NCBI GenBank assembly: GCA_963789825.1
Contig: CAWBME010000006.1
Span: 434,001-498,000 of the forward strand
DNA length: 64,000 nucleotides
Reading direction: 5' to 3'
From: PFL42 sp963789825
GTDB lineage: Bacteria > Chloroflexota > Anaerolineae > Anaerolineales > E44-bin32
In this document: positions 27,755-37,952 of the stretch, in pieces
Layout of the letters: the number at the start of each line of letters is the position of its first letter
Numbering within the stretch: the first letter of the stretch is position 1
The notes under the pieces: generated by a model
Told to the model about the DNA's origin: nothing
Database searches by the model: none
What the model saw: the letters and a program-made list of their open reading frames with translations, nothing else
Position numbers and translations under genes: made by a program

Positions 27755-28156
27755 ATGCCAAGGGTCATTCGCCCTCAGTCTCCCGCCACCACTCGACAGG
27801 CCGCTCTGCGGCAGATTCGCGCCGCCCTTCAGCCGAGCGCAGTGGGGCCCGCCAGGCCCTTGGGGGAGCGGGAGCGCCTTCTGTCCGTCTGCGAGCAGCT
27901 CAGCCTGGTGGCCGCATCGGTCGAAGAGACGGCGCTTGCCTGGGAACAGCGTGGCTATTGGGCCAAAGCTGACGGATTTCGCCGGGAGTGGTTATGGGTC
28001 GAACCGACCCGGGACGCCCTGCACGCGGCCATCCACACCGAGACCCCGGGCGAGGCCGACCCATGCGTGGCGGCTCTCCTCGTCCGCCTGATCCAACTCG
28101 GGGTCGAGCTGCACTCGGGCACCCAGGCGGTCGGCCGCAAGCAGCTTAAGCCGTGA
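27755..28156 (+). CDS. Hypothetical small helical protein
   Basis: 133 residues starting MPRVIRPQSPATTRQAALRQI. It is mostly helical and rich in Ala, Arg, Leu and Glu, with an aromatic cluster (WEQRGYWAKADGFRREWLW) in the middle. No signal peptide or membrane helix. The AGGAGG site 6 bases before ATG 27755 supports this start over one 60 bases upstream. No family recognised. Confidence 0.65.
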   Translation: MPRVIRPQSPATTRQAALRQIRAALQPSAVGPARPLGERERLLSVCEQLSLVAASVEETALAWEQRGYWAKADGFRREWLWVEPTRDALHAAIHTETPGEADPCVAALLVRLIQLGVELHSGTQAVGRKQLKP

Positions 28157-28259
28157 TCGGATAGATGCCCGCCCACGCGTGCCACAACCCTCCCCCTGGG
28201 GCGCCGGGCAAAGCGCGCCAGTAGGATGACTTTCCTAGCCCCAGCAAGCGTTCGGCAGC

Positions 28260-28288
28260 TTGCGAGCCTGCCTTCCGTGGCCCATAAT
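28260..28288 (+). promoter_or_regulatory. Promoter of the HD-GYP response regulator
   Basis: TTGCGA (28260-28265), a 17-base spacer, CATAAT (28283-28288); predicted start near 28295, about 20 bases before ATG 28315. Confidence 0.55.
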
Positions 28289-28314
28289 GACAGCGAGGCC
28301 CAGCCACGCCAGAT

Positions 28315-29337
28315 ATGGACACCCCGGCGCTAGACATCGACAGACGTGAATTGCTGCTGGTCGTCGAAGATGACCCGGCGATGCTCGTTGCACTACGGGA
28401 CATCCTGGAGGCTGCAGGCTATCCCGTCTTGGCCGCCGCCAATGGCCAACAGGCCCTCCAGCTGATGGATGAGCAGACCCCAGCGCTGATCCTGTCGGAC
28501 ATCTCGATGCCGGTGATGGACGGCATCGAGCTCTTCCAGGCGGTTCGCCGGCTTCCGATCGGAGCGGCGATTCCCTTCATCTTCCTCACCGCGCGCGGCA
28601 CCCGCGAGGACATCTTCGCCGCCAAGACCCTTGGCGCCGACGACTACATCACCAAGCCCATCACCAGCCAGGAGTTGCTTTCGGCAGTCCAGGCTCGCTT
28701 GCAGCGCACCGGTGAACTCATGCTGGCGCAGCTCAAGTCCGCCTACAAGGCCAGCCTGAGCATGCTGGCCAATGCCATCGAAGCGCGCGACCAGTCAACC
28801 CGCTCGCACGTCGAGAGGGTCAGCGCCTACGCCGGCGCCCTCGCCCATGAGTTGGGATGGGATGAAGAGCACATCGATGCCCTCGAGTTCGGGGCGATCC
28901 TGCACGACATCGGCAAGATCGCTGTGCGTGAGGCCGTGCTGTGCAAGACGGGCAAGCTGTCGGCGGATGAGTGGCAGGAGATGCGTCAGCACCCAGAAGT
29001 CGGTGCGCGCATGATCGAGCCCATTCCGTACCTGACAAGGGCGATCCCGGTCGTCCTGCACCATCACGAGCGCTGGAACGGTAGCGGCTACCCGCGCGGA
29101 TTGGCCTCCGTGGCTATTCCCGAGGCCGCCCGCCTGCTGGCGGTGGTTGACACCTTCGACGCGATGACTTCGGATCGCCCTTACCGCCCGGCAGTCAGCC
29201 CGGAGTCGGCTTTGGAGGAAATCGTGCGCCAATCCGGCGTGCAGTTCGATCCAGCGATGGTGGATGCCTTCCGGCGTTGCTGGGTTCGAGGCGACATTGC
29301 CCGGATCACGGATCAGTTTGCCGGCTCTGGCCACTAG
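28315..29337 (+). CDS. Response regulator with HD-GYP phosphodiesterase output
   Basis: 340 residues. An N-terminal receiver domain (1-130) has the acidic pair EDD, phosphoacceptor Asp in LILSDISMPVMDG and Lys in DYITKPI. A short linker leads to an HD-GYP domain with HVERVSAYAGALAHELG, HDIGKI, HPEVGARMIEP, LHHHERWNGSGYPRGL and DTFDAMTSDRPYR. All metal ligands and the GYP signature are present, so it probably hydrolyses cyclic-di-GMP under control of phosphorylation. No cognate kinase is adjacent. Confidence 0.93.
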   Translation: MDTPALDIDRRELLLVVEDDPAMLVALRDILEAAGYPVLAAANGQQALQLMDEQTPALILSDISMPVMDGIELFQAVRRLPIGAAIPFIFLTARGTREDIFAAKTLGADDYITKPITSQELLSAVQARLQRTGELMLAQLKSAYKASLSMLANAIEARDQSTRSHVERVSAYAGALAHELGWDEEHIDALEFGAILHDIGKIAVREAVLCKTGKLSADEWQEMRQHPEVGARMIEPIPYLTRAIPVVLHHHERWNGSGYPRGLASVAIPEAARLLAVVDTFDAMTSDRPYRPAVSPESALEEIVRQSGVQFDPAMVDAFRRCWVRGDIARITDQFAGSGH

Positions 29338-29461
29338 CAGCAAGCTGCAAGATACCCGGAATACATCGCGCCCAGGCTGGAAATACCCGAGTCGAAGACG
29401 TCGATCAGAAGCCTGCTCTCGGATCAAGGGCCATGTTACCGTCAGGCATCCACGATCACGA

Positions 29462-31387
29462 CTATTGCCCGGTAACCACCTGGATTTGCCGGAGGGTCGC
29501 ATCCAGATCCGGCTGCTGGTTGATGTTCAAGGCCTGCTCCAGGGCAAAACCCACCGCGAGTACCTGGCCATCAGACAGGTACGGCCCGCTAATCAAGACG
29601 CCGGTTGGCTGACCAGCCTGGCCGTCTTGGCCTACAGCCCGACCGGTGGGAATGGTGAGGGCAGGGATGTCGGCTAACCCGGCATTCTGATAGAGTACAC
29701 CCATCAGAATCACATCCACATTGTGCGTATCCTTGAACCACTGCATCCATGCTGTGTAGTAGCTTTGTCCGCCGCGCACGGCCGCCTCGTACTCCTCGGC
29801 TGTAGTTTCCGTGTTGACAGACCACTCGACGTATCGCTGGCCGTAAGGGGCGCGATTGGCCGGGTCCTCATTGGCAATATCAACCGCCTCCGCCAACGAG
29901 GAAAGCGGCGCGGCATTGCCCAGGCTGGCTAGAAATGAATCGACGGAGTTCTGGAAACCGAAGTTGAGCAACCCTGCTTCCCCAGATTGTATGTATGGCG
30001 GCAATTCCGATTGCTTGATCACTACCACTTCGATCCCCTGGCTTTCCAGCGCGTCGATGGTGGCTTGCGTGGCTGCTCCAAACGCCGGAGCGGCAAACAA
30101 ATCAGAAAGCTGTTGCCATTCTTCCGGCGTCAGAGCAGCAATCTCCTCTTGGGTAATCTCTCCTCCGCTTAAGACGAGGGTCTGGATTCCACTCAGATCG
30201 AACTGCACAACGCCGACCTTCAGCTTCTGCGCTTCTTCGACCGAGAGGTACTGTGTAAAGTCGGTGTCAGCGAGCGCGACGGCATCAGCGGTTTTGGGAT
30301 CATTCGCGTCCGTGCCGGCCATTGCCGTGAGCATGATGGCCACATCGGTGACAGAGTGCCCCATGGGGCCGGCAGTATCCAAGTTCAATTCCAGAGGTAC
30401 GATGTAGTCACCGCTGATCACCCCCTGGCTTGGTCGCAGGGCTACAACGCCGCTGGAGCGTGCCGGCGCTGTAATTGAGCCGGACGTTTCCGAGCCCACA
30501 CTGACCGCTGTCAGGTTGGCGGCGACGGAGACAGCCGAGCCCGTGCTGGAACCGAGCGGATCATAGAGTCCCCAGGGATGGCGGACTTGACCGCCAATGG
30601 CGCTGAAACCGTTGGGCATGCAGGGGTCGGTGTAGTTAGCCCACTCCGACAAGTTCGCCTTGCCCAGTACGATGGCTCCAGCCGCACGCAGTTGCTGCAC
30701 CAGGAAGGCATCCCGTTCGGTCTGCCAATCCTTGAAGGCATACGTACCGGCCGTGGTATGCAGCGGTGCGGCAACGGCGATGTTGTCTTTGAACAACACC
30801 GGAATCCCGTGCAAATTGCCGCGTGTGGCGCCGCCAGCCCGTTCTGCATCCAGCGCCTTGGCAATGGCCAGAGCATCTGGATTCAGCTCCATCACCGAAT
30901 TCAGCTTGTCTACATCGTAGCGCTGAATGCGATCCAGATAGTACAAGACCAGCTGTTCAGATGTGAAATCGCCCTTGTTGAGCATCTGTTGAATCTCAGG
31001 CAGCGTCTTTCCAACCAAGGCGGCGTCCATTGTGGCTGCCTGCTCTGCGCCAAACCCGGCCAGCTCTTCGTTGAAGGGGGCAAAGTCCAGCGGCCGTTTC
31101 GTGTCGGTATCCAAATCAGGCAACGGGAACACGGTCGATCCGGGCGGGCACTCCGCATTGATGACGCCATATGCCTGAGCGTTGTTTCTTTCGGCAAGCG
31201 TCTGATAGGCCAGGTAATCCGGGTCTACATTCGCCGCGCCGGTCTCATTTCCGGCTTCTGCCACTACGGTTTCTGTTGCTGAGGCTTCTGTCGCCACCGA
31301 TGTAGAAGTGGGCGCCGCTCCAGATGGATTGCAGCCTGCCAGCATTAGAACGCTTAGCAATGAAATGGAGAAGAGTGTGGTCTTCAT
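29462..31387 (-). CDS. Amidase-family lipoprotein
   Basis: 641 residues. The N-terminus MKTTLFSISLLSVLMLAGC is a lipoprotein signal with lipobox LAGC, followed by a Ser/Thr/Ala-rich tether. The amidase (AS) domain shows VLFKDNIAVAAPL with the catalytic Lys, then GSSTGSAVSVAANL and GSETSGSITAPA with the cis-Ser/Ser pair. GGAGGG lies 9 bases before ATG 31387, which also begins the signal peptide, so the 26-residue upstream extension is rejected. Base composition is visibly less GC-rich and codon endings more mixed than in neighbours, suggesting recent acquisition. Substrate unknown; it would act on the outer face of the membrane. Confidence 0.88.
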   Translation of the reverse strand: MKTTLFSISLLSVLMLAGCNPSGAAPTSTSVATEASATETVVAEAGNETGAANVDPDYLAYQTLAERNNAQAYGVINAECPPGSTVFPLPDLDTDTKRPLDFAPFNEELAGFGAEQAATMDAALVGKTLPEIQQMLNKGDFTSEQLVLYYLDRIQRYDVDKLNSVMELNPDALAIAKALDAERAGGATRGNLHGIPVLFKDNIAVAAPLHTTAGTYAFKDWQTERDAFLVQQLRAAGAIVLGKANLSEWANYTDPCMPNGFSAIGGQVRHPWGLYDPLGSSTGSAVSVAANLTAVSVGSETSGSITAPARSSGVVALRPSQGVISGDYIVPLELNLDTAGPMGHSVTDVAIMLTAMAGTDANDPKTADAVALADTDFTQYLSVEEAQKLKVGVVQFDLSGIQTLVLSGGEITQEEIAALTPEEWQQLSDLFAAPAFGAATQATIDALESQGIEVVVIKQSELPPYIQSGEAGLLNFGFQNSVDSFLASLGNAAPLSSLAEAVDIANEDPANRAPYGQRYVEWSVNTETTAEEYEAAVRGGQSYYTAWMQWFKDTHNVDVILMGVLYQNAGLADIPALTIPTGRAVGQDGQAGQPTGVLISGPYLSDGQVLAVGFALEQALNINQQPDLDATLRQIQVVTGQ

Positions 31388-32298
31388 CCGGTATGGCCCT
31401 CCGTTGCGATCTGGGTTTGAGTTGGAACTCCTGAGGCAGGATAGGTCAGTCTTCCTCAGCCCCACCCAGGGCTACGCTCTCGAGCCAGGCGGGTAACTCC
31501 AGCTGACGGAAGGCGTGAACTCTGTCGGGTACCGTCACATCGCCCATGATCCGAAGTATCCTGAGTTCATTCGTGAAGGCGATTGTATCGCGTCAGCAAG
31601 AGTGAGAGTCATCGGGGTTGCAGGTTCTGAGATACACTTCGGCGGCCTCGATGGTCAGGCGGCCAGCATCAGCGTCTGCGCGTGCTGGCGACGTGCACTG
31701 CCGCGATCCAAACGACAACAGGGTCGTAGAGGCCGACATTGCGGGGCATGCGGATGCTATCCTTTGCGGCGACGAAGATCCAATAGCTCTGAGCCCCATC
31801 GAAGGAATCCCCGTGCGCGCCCTGGCGGATTTTCCCTCACCCCACAGAGTGAGAGTCCTCCGTCAGCCTCCTCCTGGCCAGATCTCCAGGACGCGGCACT
31901 GCCTGGCCGCACGGCGAGACCGAACTCCCGCTCGGTGCGGCATCCCCATCAGGTCAGCGACTCACGCTCATGGCAAGGGCCTCTGCGCCACGCCGCGCAT
32001 GCTCCGCCGCGTTCCAATTCAGCCACACCGCCGGTCCGACGCCCGCGCAGCGTACTGCAGTGTGCGAGGCGCGGCCGGTAGGGGAGGGGGCAGCCAGCGC
32101 GCCACCGGCTCTGGCTGGGGGGAGCAGCGCAAGAAATGCAGGAGTTGCAGCCGGGACATTGGCCAGCACTCTCTACTCACAATTCTTCCTCGCGAGGGTA
32201 GGGGAGCGGGGCTTGACAGGGCTGGAGAGTTGGCTAGAATCTTATGGTGATGATAAGTGTGATTATGCTGACCATGCTATCCGGTGCGGTGACCCTCA
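31388..32298. other. About 0.9 kb intergenic region
   Basis: Divergent region between the amidase (minus) and the recombinase (plus). It holds the amidase ribosome-binding site and a good promoter at 32213-32240. Open frames within it have no coding features. Remnants of a decayed gene are possible but cannot be shown. Confidence 0.5.
32213..32240 (+). promoter_or_regulatory. Promoter of the tyrosine recombinase gene
   Basis: TTGACA (32213-32218), a 16-base spacer, TAGAAT (32235-32240). A CTTAT/ATAAG dyad with a 7-base gap overlaps the predicted start and could be an operator. Confidence 0.65.
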
Positions 32299-33336
32299 GT
32301 GCCTAGCCCTGAGCGAGCCCCACGCAGACGCCCTGCTGCATTGTCGCTGACGGAGGCGATGCAGGCCTACCTGCAGCTCAAGGCCGCCTCCCGCAGCCCG
32401 GCGACCGCCCGCACCTACGGAAACGCCTTGGCGGCCTTCCAGCTCTTCCTGGAAGCGTCTGGGGTCGACCCAGGCGCCCTGCCAGCGGCTGAGGCGGACG
32501 AGAGCTGGATCGGGGCGTTTGCGGCTTACCTGAGGCCGTACGCCCCGGCCTCAGAGCGTCTGTACCTCACGGCCGTCGCTGGCTGGTATGACTTCCTTGC
32601 GGCAGAGGGCCTGGCCGAGGTCAACCTGCCCCTGGTGCGCCAGCTGATCCGCCAACGAGGCCGGCGCGCAGGACAGCGCCTCCCGCAGTTCCCGCGCCAG
32701 GCGATTGAGCAGGTGATCGCCCATGCTCACCAGTTGGCCCATCAGCCCGGGCGCGATCAGGCCGACATGTTGCGCAACCGGCGTGACGCCGCCTTCTTGG
32801 TGACGCTGGCCGACACCGGTCTTCGGGTGCATGAGGCCTGTGGGCTGCGCCGGGGCGACATCGACTGGCAGGAGTCGCGGGCTATCCTCATCGGCAAGGG
32901 CAACCAGCAGGCGGTGCTGCGCATCTCCGCCCGGGCGCTGGCGCTGTTGCGCTCCTACCTCTCCGCCCGCGCCAGCCTCGACGGCCAATCGGGGCGGCCG
33001 ATGGGCGCCCTGCCGCTCTTCGCGCGCCACGACCGAGGCGCCGGAAAGCGGGTGCTTCCGATCACAACGGGAACCGGCCGCGCCGTAGTGCACCAGCGCT
33101 GCGCCGAGGCCCTGCCTGCCGAATTGGCCACCGGGATCACGCCGCATTCGTTCCGCCACTACTTCGTCACGGCCGTGCTGCGAGGTTCTGGCGGCAACCT
33201 CAAGCTCGCCCAGGAACTGGCGCGCCACCGCACCATCACCGTCACACAACGCTATGCGCACATTTCGGATGACGAACTCGACCGTGGGTATCACGCGATC
33301 TTCGACGCCAAGGTTGAGCCACGCAAGCCTGATTGA
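32299..33336 (+). CDS. Tyrosine recombinase (XerC/D-like)
   Basis: 345 residues. The N-terminal SAM-like core-binding domain is at about 20-110. The catalytic domain has Arg176 in DTGLRVHEACGL, Lys in IGKGNQQ, His283 and Arg286 in HSFRHYFVT, His310 in ARHRTITVT and the nucleophile Tyr319 in QRYAHI. All active-site residues are present. Start is GTG 32299. No phage, transposon or integron gene and no repeat resembling att or dif was found nearby. It is either a Xer-type chromosome-dimer resolvase or a lone integrase. The upstream promoter is near consensus. Confidence 0.9.
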   Translation: MPSPERAPRRRPAALSLTEAMQAYLQLKAASRSPATARTYGNALAAFQLFLEASGVDPGALPAAEADESWIGAFAAYLRPYAPASERLYLTAVAGWYDFLAAEGLAEVNLPLVRQLIRQRGRRAGQRLPQFPRQAIEQVIAHAHQLAHQPGRDQADMLRNRRDAAFLVTLADTGLRVHEACGLRRGDIDWQESRAILIGKGNQQAVLRISARALALLRSYLSARASLDGQSGRPMGALPLFARHDRGAGKRVLPITTGTGRAVVHQRCAEALPAELATGITPHSFRHYFVTAVLRGSGGNLKLAQELARHRTITVTQRYAHISDDELDRGYHAIFDAKVEPRKPD

Positions 33337-33361
33337 CAGACGCCGCTTCCTCGCATACTAT
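33333..33361 (+). promoter_or_regulatory. Promoter of a small membrane protein gene
   Basis: TTGACA (33333-33338), a 17-base spacer, TACTAT (33356-33361). The -35 box overlaps the recombinase stop codon. Confidence 0.65.
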
Positions 33362-33388
33362 TGGTCGAAATCCACCGGGGTGCACGCC

Positions 33389-33742
33389 ATGCGACGATCG
33401 CCGTTGTTTTCAGCCATCTTCTTATTGCAGGGCCTGCCGATCCTGCTCTACCCACTCCCGATGATCCAGGCCGCGCCTCTCGCCTTCGCCCTGATCTTCC
33501 TGTTCTTCGCCTTCCTGGGTTTCATGGCGCTGCGCGGCCGCGCCTGGGCCCTGACCCTGAGCATCTTCTGCCAGGGCATGAACGTGATCACGCGCTTGAT
33601 GATGGTCTGGCCGAACGCCCAGACCCCGGAAGGCACGTTGAACGTCGCGTTCACGTTGGCCATGCTGGTTGGGATCGTTCTCTCGACTTGGCTGCTCTTC
33701 CGGATGGACCGTCCCGACGTGCGGAAGGCCCTGCTCGCCTGA
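33389..33742 (+). CDS. Small multi-spanning membrane protein, unknown
   Basis: 117 residues with four predicted hydrophobic helices: FSAIFLLQGLPILLYPLPM, AFALIFLFFAFLGFMAL, WALTLSIFCQGMNVITRLMMV and TLAMLVGIVLSTWLLF. Basic ends are MRRS and RPDVRKALLA. ATG 33389 is preferred because its own promoter starts transcription only about 20 bases upstream. No family recognised. A strong hairpin follows the gene. Confidence 0.7.
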   Translation: MRRSPLFSAIFLLQGLPILLYPLPMIQAAPLAFALIFLFFAFLGFMALRGRAWALTLSIFCQGMNVITRLMMVWPNAQTPEGTLNVAFTLAMLVGIVLSTWLLFRMDRPDVRKALLA

Positions 33743-33779
33743 GGCGCAGGCCCTGAGCGTTCCAGCAGCTCAGAACAAC

Positions 33780-33808
33780 ACGGGGGTCGAGCTTCGCTCG
33801 ACCCCCGT
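33780..33808. terminator. Hairpin terminator between convergent genes
   Basis: Twelve-base arms around a TTC loop with A on one side and TT on the other. It can serve the small membrane gene (plus) and livF (minus). Confidence 0.65.
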
Positions 33809-33892
33809 TGCATTTGCCTGGTCTTCTCGATCTGGGCGCCGCCTCCAGCGCCATCGGCCTTCCGCTGCGCTGAGTGTGCCCCCCCCTGACGG

Positions 33893-34608
33893 CTATTCCC
33901 CGATGCCCAGGTACGCCTTTGCAACTTCGGGATTCTGCAATAGCTCCTCGCCCGATCCTTCCAGAACGACACGCCCAGTCTCGAGCACATACCCCCGATT
34001 GGCGACCGACAAGGCCATCTGGGCGTTCTGCTCGACCAGCAGGATGCTGGTGCCGCTGCGGTTGATCTCCTGGACGATGGCGAAGATTTCTTCGACCAGG
34101 ATCGGCGAAAGGCCCATCGACGGCTCATCCAACAGCAGCAACCCCGGCTTGCCCATCAATCCCCGGGCGATGGCCAGCATCTGCTGCTCGCCACCGGACA
34201 ATGTGCCGCCCAGCTGCTTCTGGCGGTCCTTCAGCCGCGGGAAGCTCTTGAACACCCGCGCCAGGCTGGCCTCGATCTCCTCTTTGTCGTTGCGGGTGAA
34301 AGCGCCCATCTCCAGGTTCTCCATCACGGTCAGCGTACCGAAGATCTTGCGCCCCTCCGGTACCTGGATGATCCCCCGGTGCGACGATCTCCTCCGGCGT
34401 TGCCAGGCTCGAAGTCGGCATCGCGGAAGTGGACCGATCCGGAGCGGGATTGCAGCAGCCCGGAGAGCGAGTTCAGCGTGGTGGACTTCCCTGCCCCATT
34501 GGCGCCGATCAGGGAGACGATCTCCCCGTCCCCGACGCCGAAGGTGATCCCCTGCAGGGCGTGGATGGCTCCGTAGTAGACGTTGAGGTCCTTAACTTCG
34601 AGCAGCAT
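33893..34608 (-). CDS. livF: Branched-chain amino acid ABC transporter ATPase LivF (two frameshifts)
   Basis: ATPase of a HAAT-family importer, about 238 residues. Starts MLLEVKDLNVYYGAIHAL. Walker A GANGAGKST, signature LSGGEQQMLAIAR, Walker B LLLLDEPSMGLSP and H-loop-side LLVEQNA are visible. Frame changes near 34400-34412 and at a C5 run (34373-34377) join TPEEIVAPG to GIIQVPEGRKIFGTLTVMENL. LivF-type features such as the short NLEMGAFTR segment fit. The gene starts inside the 3' end of livG and ends the operon. Shifts are probably sequence errors. Confidence 0.9.
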
Positions 34609-35437
34609 GGCTTCGCTTCTCACTGAGCTGCTGGGCGACGGCAACCGCCCCCAGACCGAGATAGGCTTCGATCACCTTGGCGTCGGACTGGATCTCCTGC
34701 GGCGTGCCGCGGGCGATCACCTCGCCAAAGTCGACGACCGTGATCCGCTCGCAGATCCCCATCACCACCCGCATCTGGTGCTCGATCAGCCAGATGGTCA
34801 GTTTGAATTTGTCTCGGATGAAGTGGATCAGGTCCATCAGGACCACGATCTCCTTCGGGTTCATGCCGGCGGCCGGCTCGTCGAGCAACAGCAGCGTCGG
34901 CTCGGCGGCGAGCGCCCGGGCGATCTCCAGTCGGCGCTGTTCGCCGTAGGGCAGGTTCTTGGCGATCTCATCCTGCCGCTGGTCCAGGCCGAACACGGCC
35001 AGGAAATCCTGCGCCCGTTCGGAAAGCTCCTGCTCCTTGTCGCCGAAGCGCGCCGAGCGCCGGATGGCATCGGTCATCCCGTAGCCGGCGTGCGGGTGGT
35101 AGGCGATGCGCACATTGTCCAGCACGGTCAGGTTCGGGAAACAGGCGCACATTCTGGAAGGTGCGCGCAATGCCCAGCTGGGTGATCTCATGCGGCGCTA
35201 GGCCTTCCAGCGAGATCCCATCGAATCCGATGTGACCGGCAGGTCGGCGTATACAGGCCGGTGACCATGTTGAAGACGGTGGTCTTGCCGGCACCATTCG
35301 GGCCGATCAGGCCGACCAGTTCGCCGGGGTAGATGGTCTCATCGAAGCGGCGACGGCCTTTAGCCCGCCGAACATCTTCGTCAGCTCGCGGACTTCGATG
35401 CGTGGGCAAGGCGTTCGCTGCTGGTCGCAGTGTCCAT
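34592..35437 (-). CDS. livG: Branched-chain amino acid ABC transporter ATPase LivG (several frameshifts)
   Basis: Second ATPase, about 280 residues. Segments in order are IEVRELTKMFGGLKAVA, GLIGPNGAGKTTVFNMVTGLY with Walker A, APHEITQLGIARTFQNVRLF with the Q-loop, then FPNLTVLDNVRIAYH, LPYGEQRRLEIARAL (signature), LLLLDEPAAGMNP and WLIEHQMRVVMGICERITVVDFG. They lie in three frames with shifts near 35136-35141, 35236-35245 and 35343-35352, and perhaps one more close to the start. ATG 35437 follows family length. Operon position livM-livG-livF is standard. Confidence 0.87.
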
Positions 35438-35467
35438 GGCCACCTACCCTCCCTTCCCTGGTCGCGC

Positions 35468-36737
35468 TCACCGGCGCCGGCTGCCCGAGCTGCCGGCGGC
35501 TGAGCCGTCGTCGCGCTTGCGGCGCGGCGGAATCACGGCCCGCAGGAAGGGGATCTCGTAGGTCCCCAGCAGGCCCTTGGGGCGCAGCAGCATCATGACC
35601 AGCAGCAAGACCGGGTAGACCACGAAGCGCCAGGTCTCAAACCCTTCTGGCAGCACGAGGCGCAGGAAACCCTCGAGCACCAGCGCCCAGGCGAATGAGG
35701 CGAACACCGTGCCGGTGATGCTACCCAGGCCGCCGAAGACGATGATGATCATCGGGTCGAACGAGCGGATGAAGTTGAAGTTCGAAGGGTGCAAGAACCC
35801 GTTGACGTGGGCGTACAGCCCGCCGGCCAGGCCGGCGAACAGGCTGCCGATCACGAAGGTCAGGGTCTTCATCTGGGCGACGTCGATGCCCATCGCCTTG
35901 GCGGCGGTCTCGTCTTCGCGCACCGAGACGATGGCCCGGCCGGTGCTGGAATGCAGAATGTTGCGCGTCACCACCACGACAACGAACAGGAAGAAGAACA
36001 CCCAGAACCAGGTCGTGTCCTTGGGAATGCCCACCATCCCGCGGGCGCCCTTCATCTCGGTCAAGCCGAACATCGTGTCGGTGTTGTCGAGCAGGACCTT
36101 GATGATGATGGTGAAGCCCGAGGGTGGCGATGCCGAAGTAGTCCGAGCCGAGCGTCAGGACCGGCAGGCCGAACATGAAGCTGACCTCGGCGGCCACCAG
36201 CCCGCCCAGGATCACGGCCAGGAAGAACACGATCTGGCTGGACACCGCTTCGGGCAGCGCGCTCAACGCGGCGGTGGTCGGGGCGATCAGCGGCCGGCGA
36301 TCGCAGACGCCCAGCAGGATGGCCAGCACCACGAAGAGCAGGTAGATGGCGAAGGCGGACATGGCGTCCAGCCCGCGAACCCGGTTCGAGGTACTTGCCC
36401 AGCAGCAGAATCGCCAGCGCCCGAGAAAGGCCACTCCCAGCAGCATGACCATCAGGCCGGACGTGTTGTGCAGTTGCGTCCAGCGATAGGTGATGTCGGC
36501 CGCGGCGTAGGCGCCGATGGCATAGAAGCCCCACTGACCCAGCGAGAACTGGCCGTTGAAGCCGTAGATCAGGTTCAGGCCGATGCTGACGATGGCCATC
36601 ACCGCCCCAATGCGGATGAGGGTGTACCAGAAATCATTCAGGATCCCAGCCGAGAAGAGGTACTGGAACACCGCGAAGACGACCAGGCAGTCCCAAGCAG
36701 GAACGTCACCGTGCCGCGGTTGAAGCGGCGATCTCAT
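35468..36737 (-). CDS. livM: Branched-chain amino acid ABC permease LivM (frameshifted)
   Basis: Membrane permease of about 420 residues with eight or more hydrophobic helices. Features: NLIYGFNGQFSLGQWGFYAIGAYAAA (LivM/LivH consensus), GSDYFGIATLG, then SSTGRAIVSVREDETAAKAMGID (EAA-like cytoplasmic loop), FAGLAGGLYAH and MIIIVFGGLGSITGTV. One clear frameshift lies near 36115-36122, before the frame reading LLDNTDTMFGLTEMKG. Two compensating shifts near 36380-36420 are likely, because the other frame restores an ALAILLLGKYL helix. ATG 36737 follows a GAGGAGGAG ribosome site. Confidence 0.87.
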
Positions 36738-36753
36738 GCTTCTCCTCCTCAAC

Positions 36754-37750
36754 CTAGGCCTTTTCTCGCTCGGGTTCGCCGAACAAGCCTCGAGGCCGGG
36801 TCAGCAGGACGATGATCAACAGGGTGAAGGCGATGGCGTCACGCATCGGCGACGAGATATAGGCCCCGGCCAGCGTCTCCGCCTGCCCCATGATCAAGGC
36901 GCCGATGAACGCCCCGGGCAGGCTGCCGATTCCGCCCAGCACAGCGGCGATGAAGGCCTTCAAGCCCGGAATGATGCCCATCCAGAAGACGATGGACGGG
37001 AAGGCGATGGCGTAGAGCATACCGCCTGCGCCGGCCAGTGCGGCGCCCAAGGCGAAGGTCACCGAGATCGTGCGCGACACATCGATGCCCATCAGACGGG
37101 CAGTCGGCTTGTCGAACGCCACCGCCCGCATCGCCTTGCCGGTCTTGGTGCGCCGAACGAACAGCGTGAGCAACAGCAGCAAGATCAGAGAGACCACAAC
37201 AATGATGACCAGGATGTTCGAAAACGTGATGACGCCCTCCGGTCGGGTCTGCCCGGGCTGCAGCGCGTGGATACCATCCTGGATGTAGTAGGTCTGGACG
37301 GGGAACGGGCGCTCATAGGTGATGAACGAGGGCGTAAACACGAAGTCAAGCGCGCCGAAGTACTCCAGGAAGAAGGAGACGCCGATGGCGGTGATCAGGG
37401 CGGAGATGCGGGGGGCGTCGCGCAGCGGCTTGTACGCCGTTCGTTCGATGACCACGGCCAGCACGGCGCAGACCATCATCGAGAGCACCATCACGGTCAC
37501 GGTCCCAATCGCGACGCTTGCGCCGGTAGAGATCCCGGCAAACACCCGGCTCGGCCACTCATGCAGCCTGAAGTCGGAGATGGCGAAGTAGCTGATGAAC
37601 GCCCCCACCATGAAGACATCACCGTGGGCGAAGTTGATCAGCCGGACAATGCCGTAGACCATGGTGTAGCCCAGCGCGATCAGCGCGTAGACAAACCCCA
37701 ACTGAAGGCCGTTGATCAACTGCTGGACGAAGATCGATGGGGCCCGCCAT
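36754..37750 (-). CDS. livH: Branched-chain amino acid ABC permease LivH (frameshift near start)
   Basis: Permease of about 330 residues: INGLQLGFVYALIALGYTMVYGI, RLINFAHGDVFMVGAF, AYKPLRDAPRISALITAIG, the cytoplasmic loop TGKAMRAVAFDKPTARLMGID and PGLKAFIAAVLGGIGSLPGA. Bases 36754-37719 are one clean frame. Upstream, ATG 37750 reads MAGP and would continue with SIFVQQ into the frame if a run of four C (37741-37746 region) held three, which matches the family N-terminus. An additional hydrophobic segment further upstream (to about 37846) may be a real N-terminal extension, so the start is uncertain. Confidence 0.88.
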
Positions 37751-37907
37751 GAAGGCAGTGCCCACCTGCCACACGATCAGCGCCAGGACCAGACCCGAGA
37801 ACAGCCGGCCTGGCCACCGTCCCCGCACGAGCCATTGACCTGTCAAAGTCCGATGAGCCGACGTGCTTGAAGCGTCTCATAGGCATCTCCCTGCCCGATT
37901 CAAGAGA

Positions 37908-37932
37908 GGGGGCGGCCAGTGCGGCCGCCCCC
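37908..37932 (-). terminator. GC-rich hairpin between livK and livH
   Basis: Ten-base arms GGGGGCGGCC/GGCCGCCCCC around a 5-base loop, just after the binding-protein gene. Such hairpins usually cause partial termination or mRNA stabilisation, giving more binding protein than permease. Confidence 0.65.
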
Positions 37933-37952
37933 CGCTCGGGGTCGGTTGTCCC

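Noticed and set aside
32299..33336. Prophage or integrative element suggested by the tyrosine recombinase
   Set aside because: No phage, conjugation or cargo genes, no tRNA target and no direct repeats were seen on either side.
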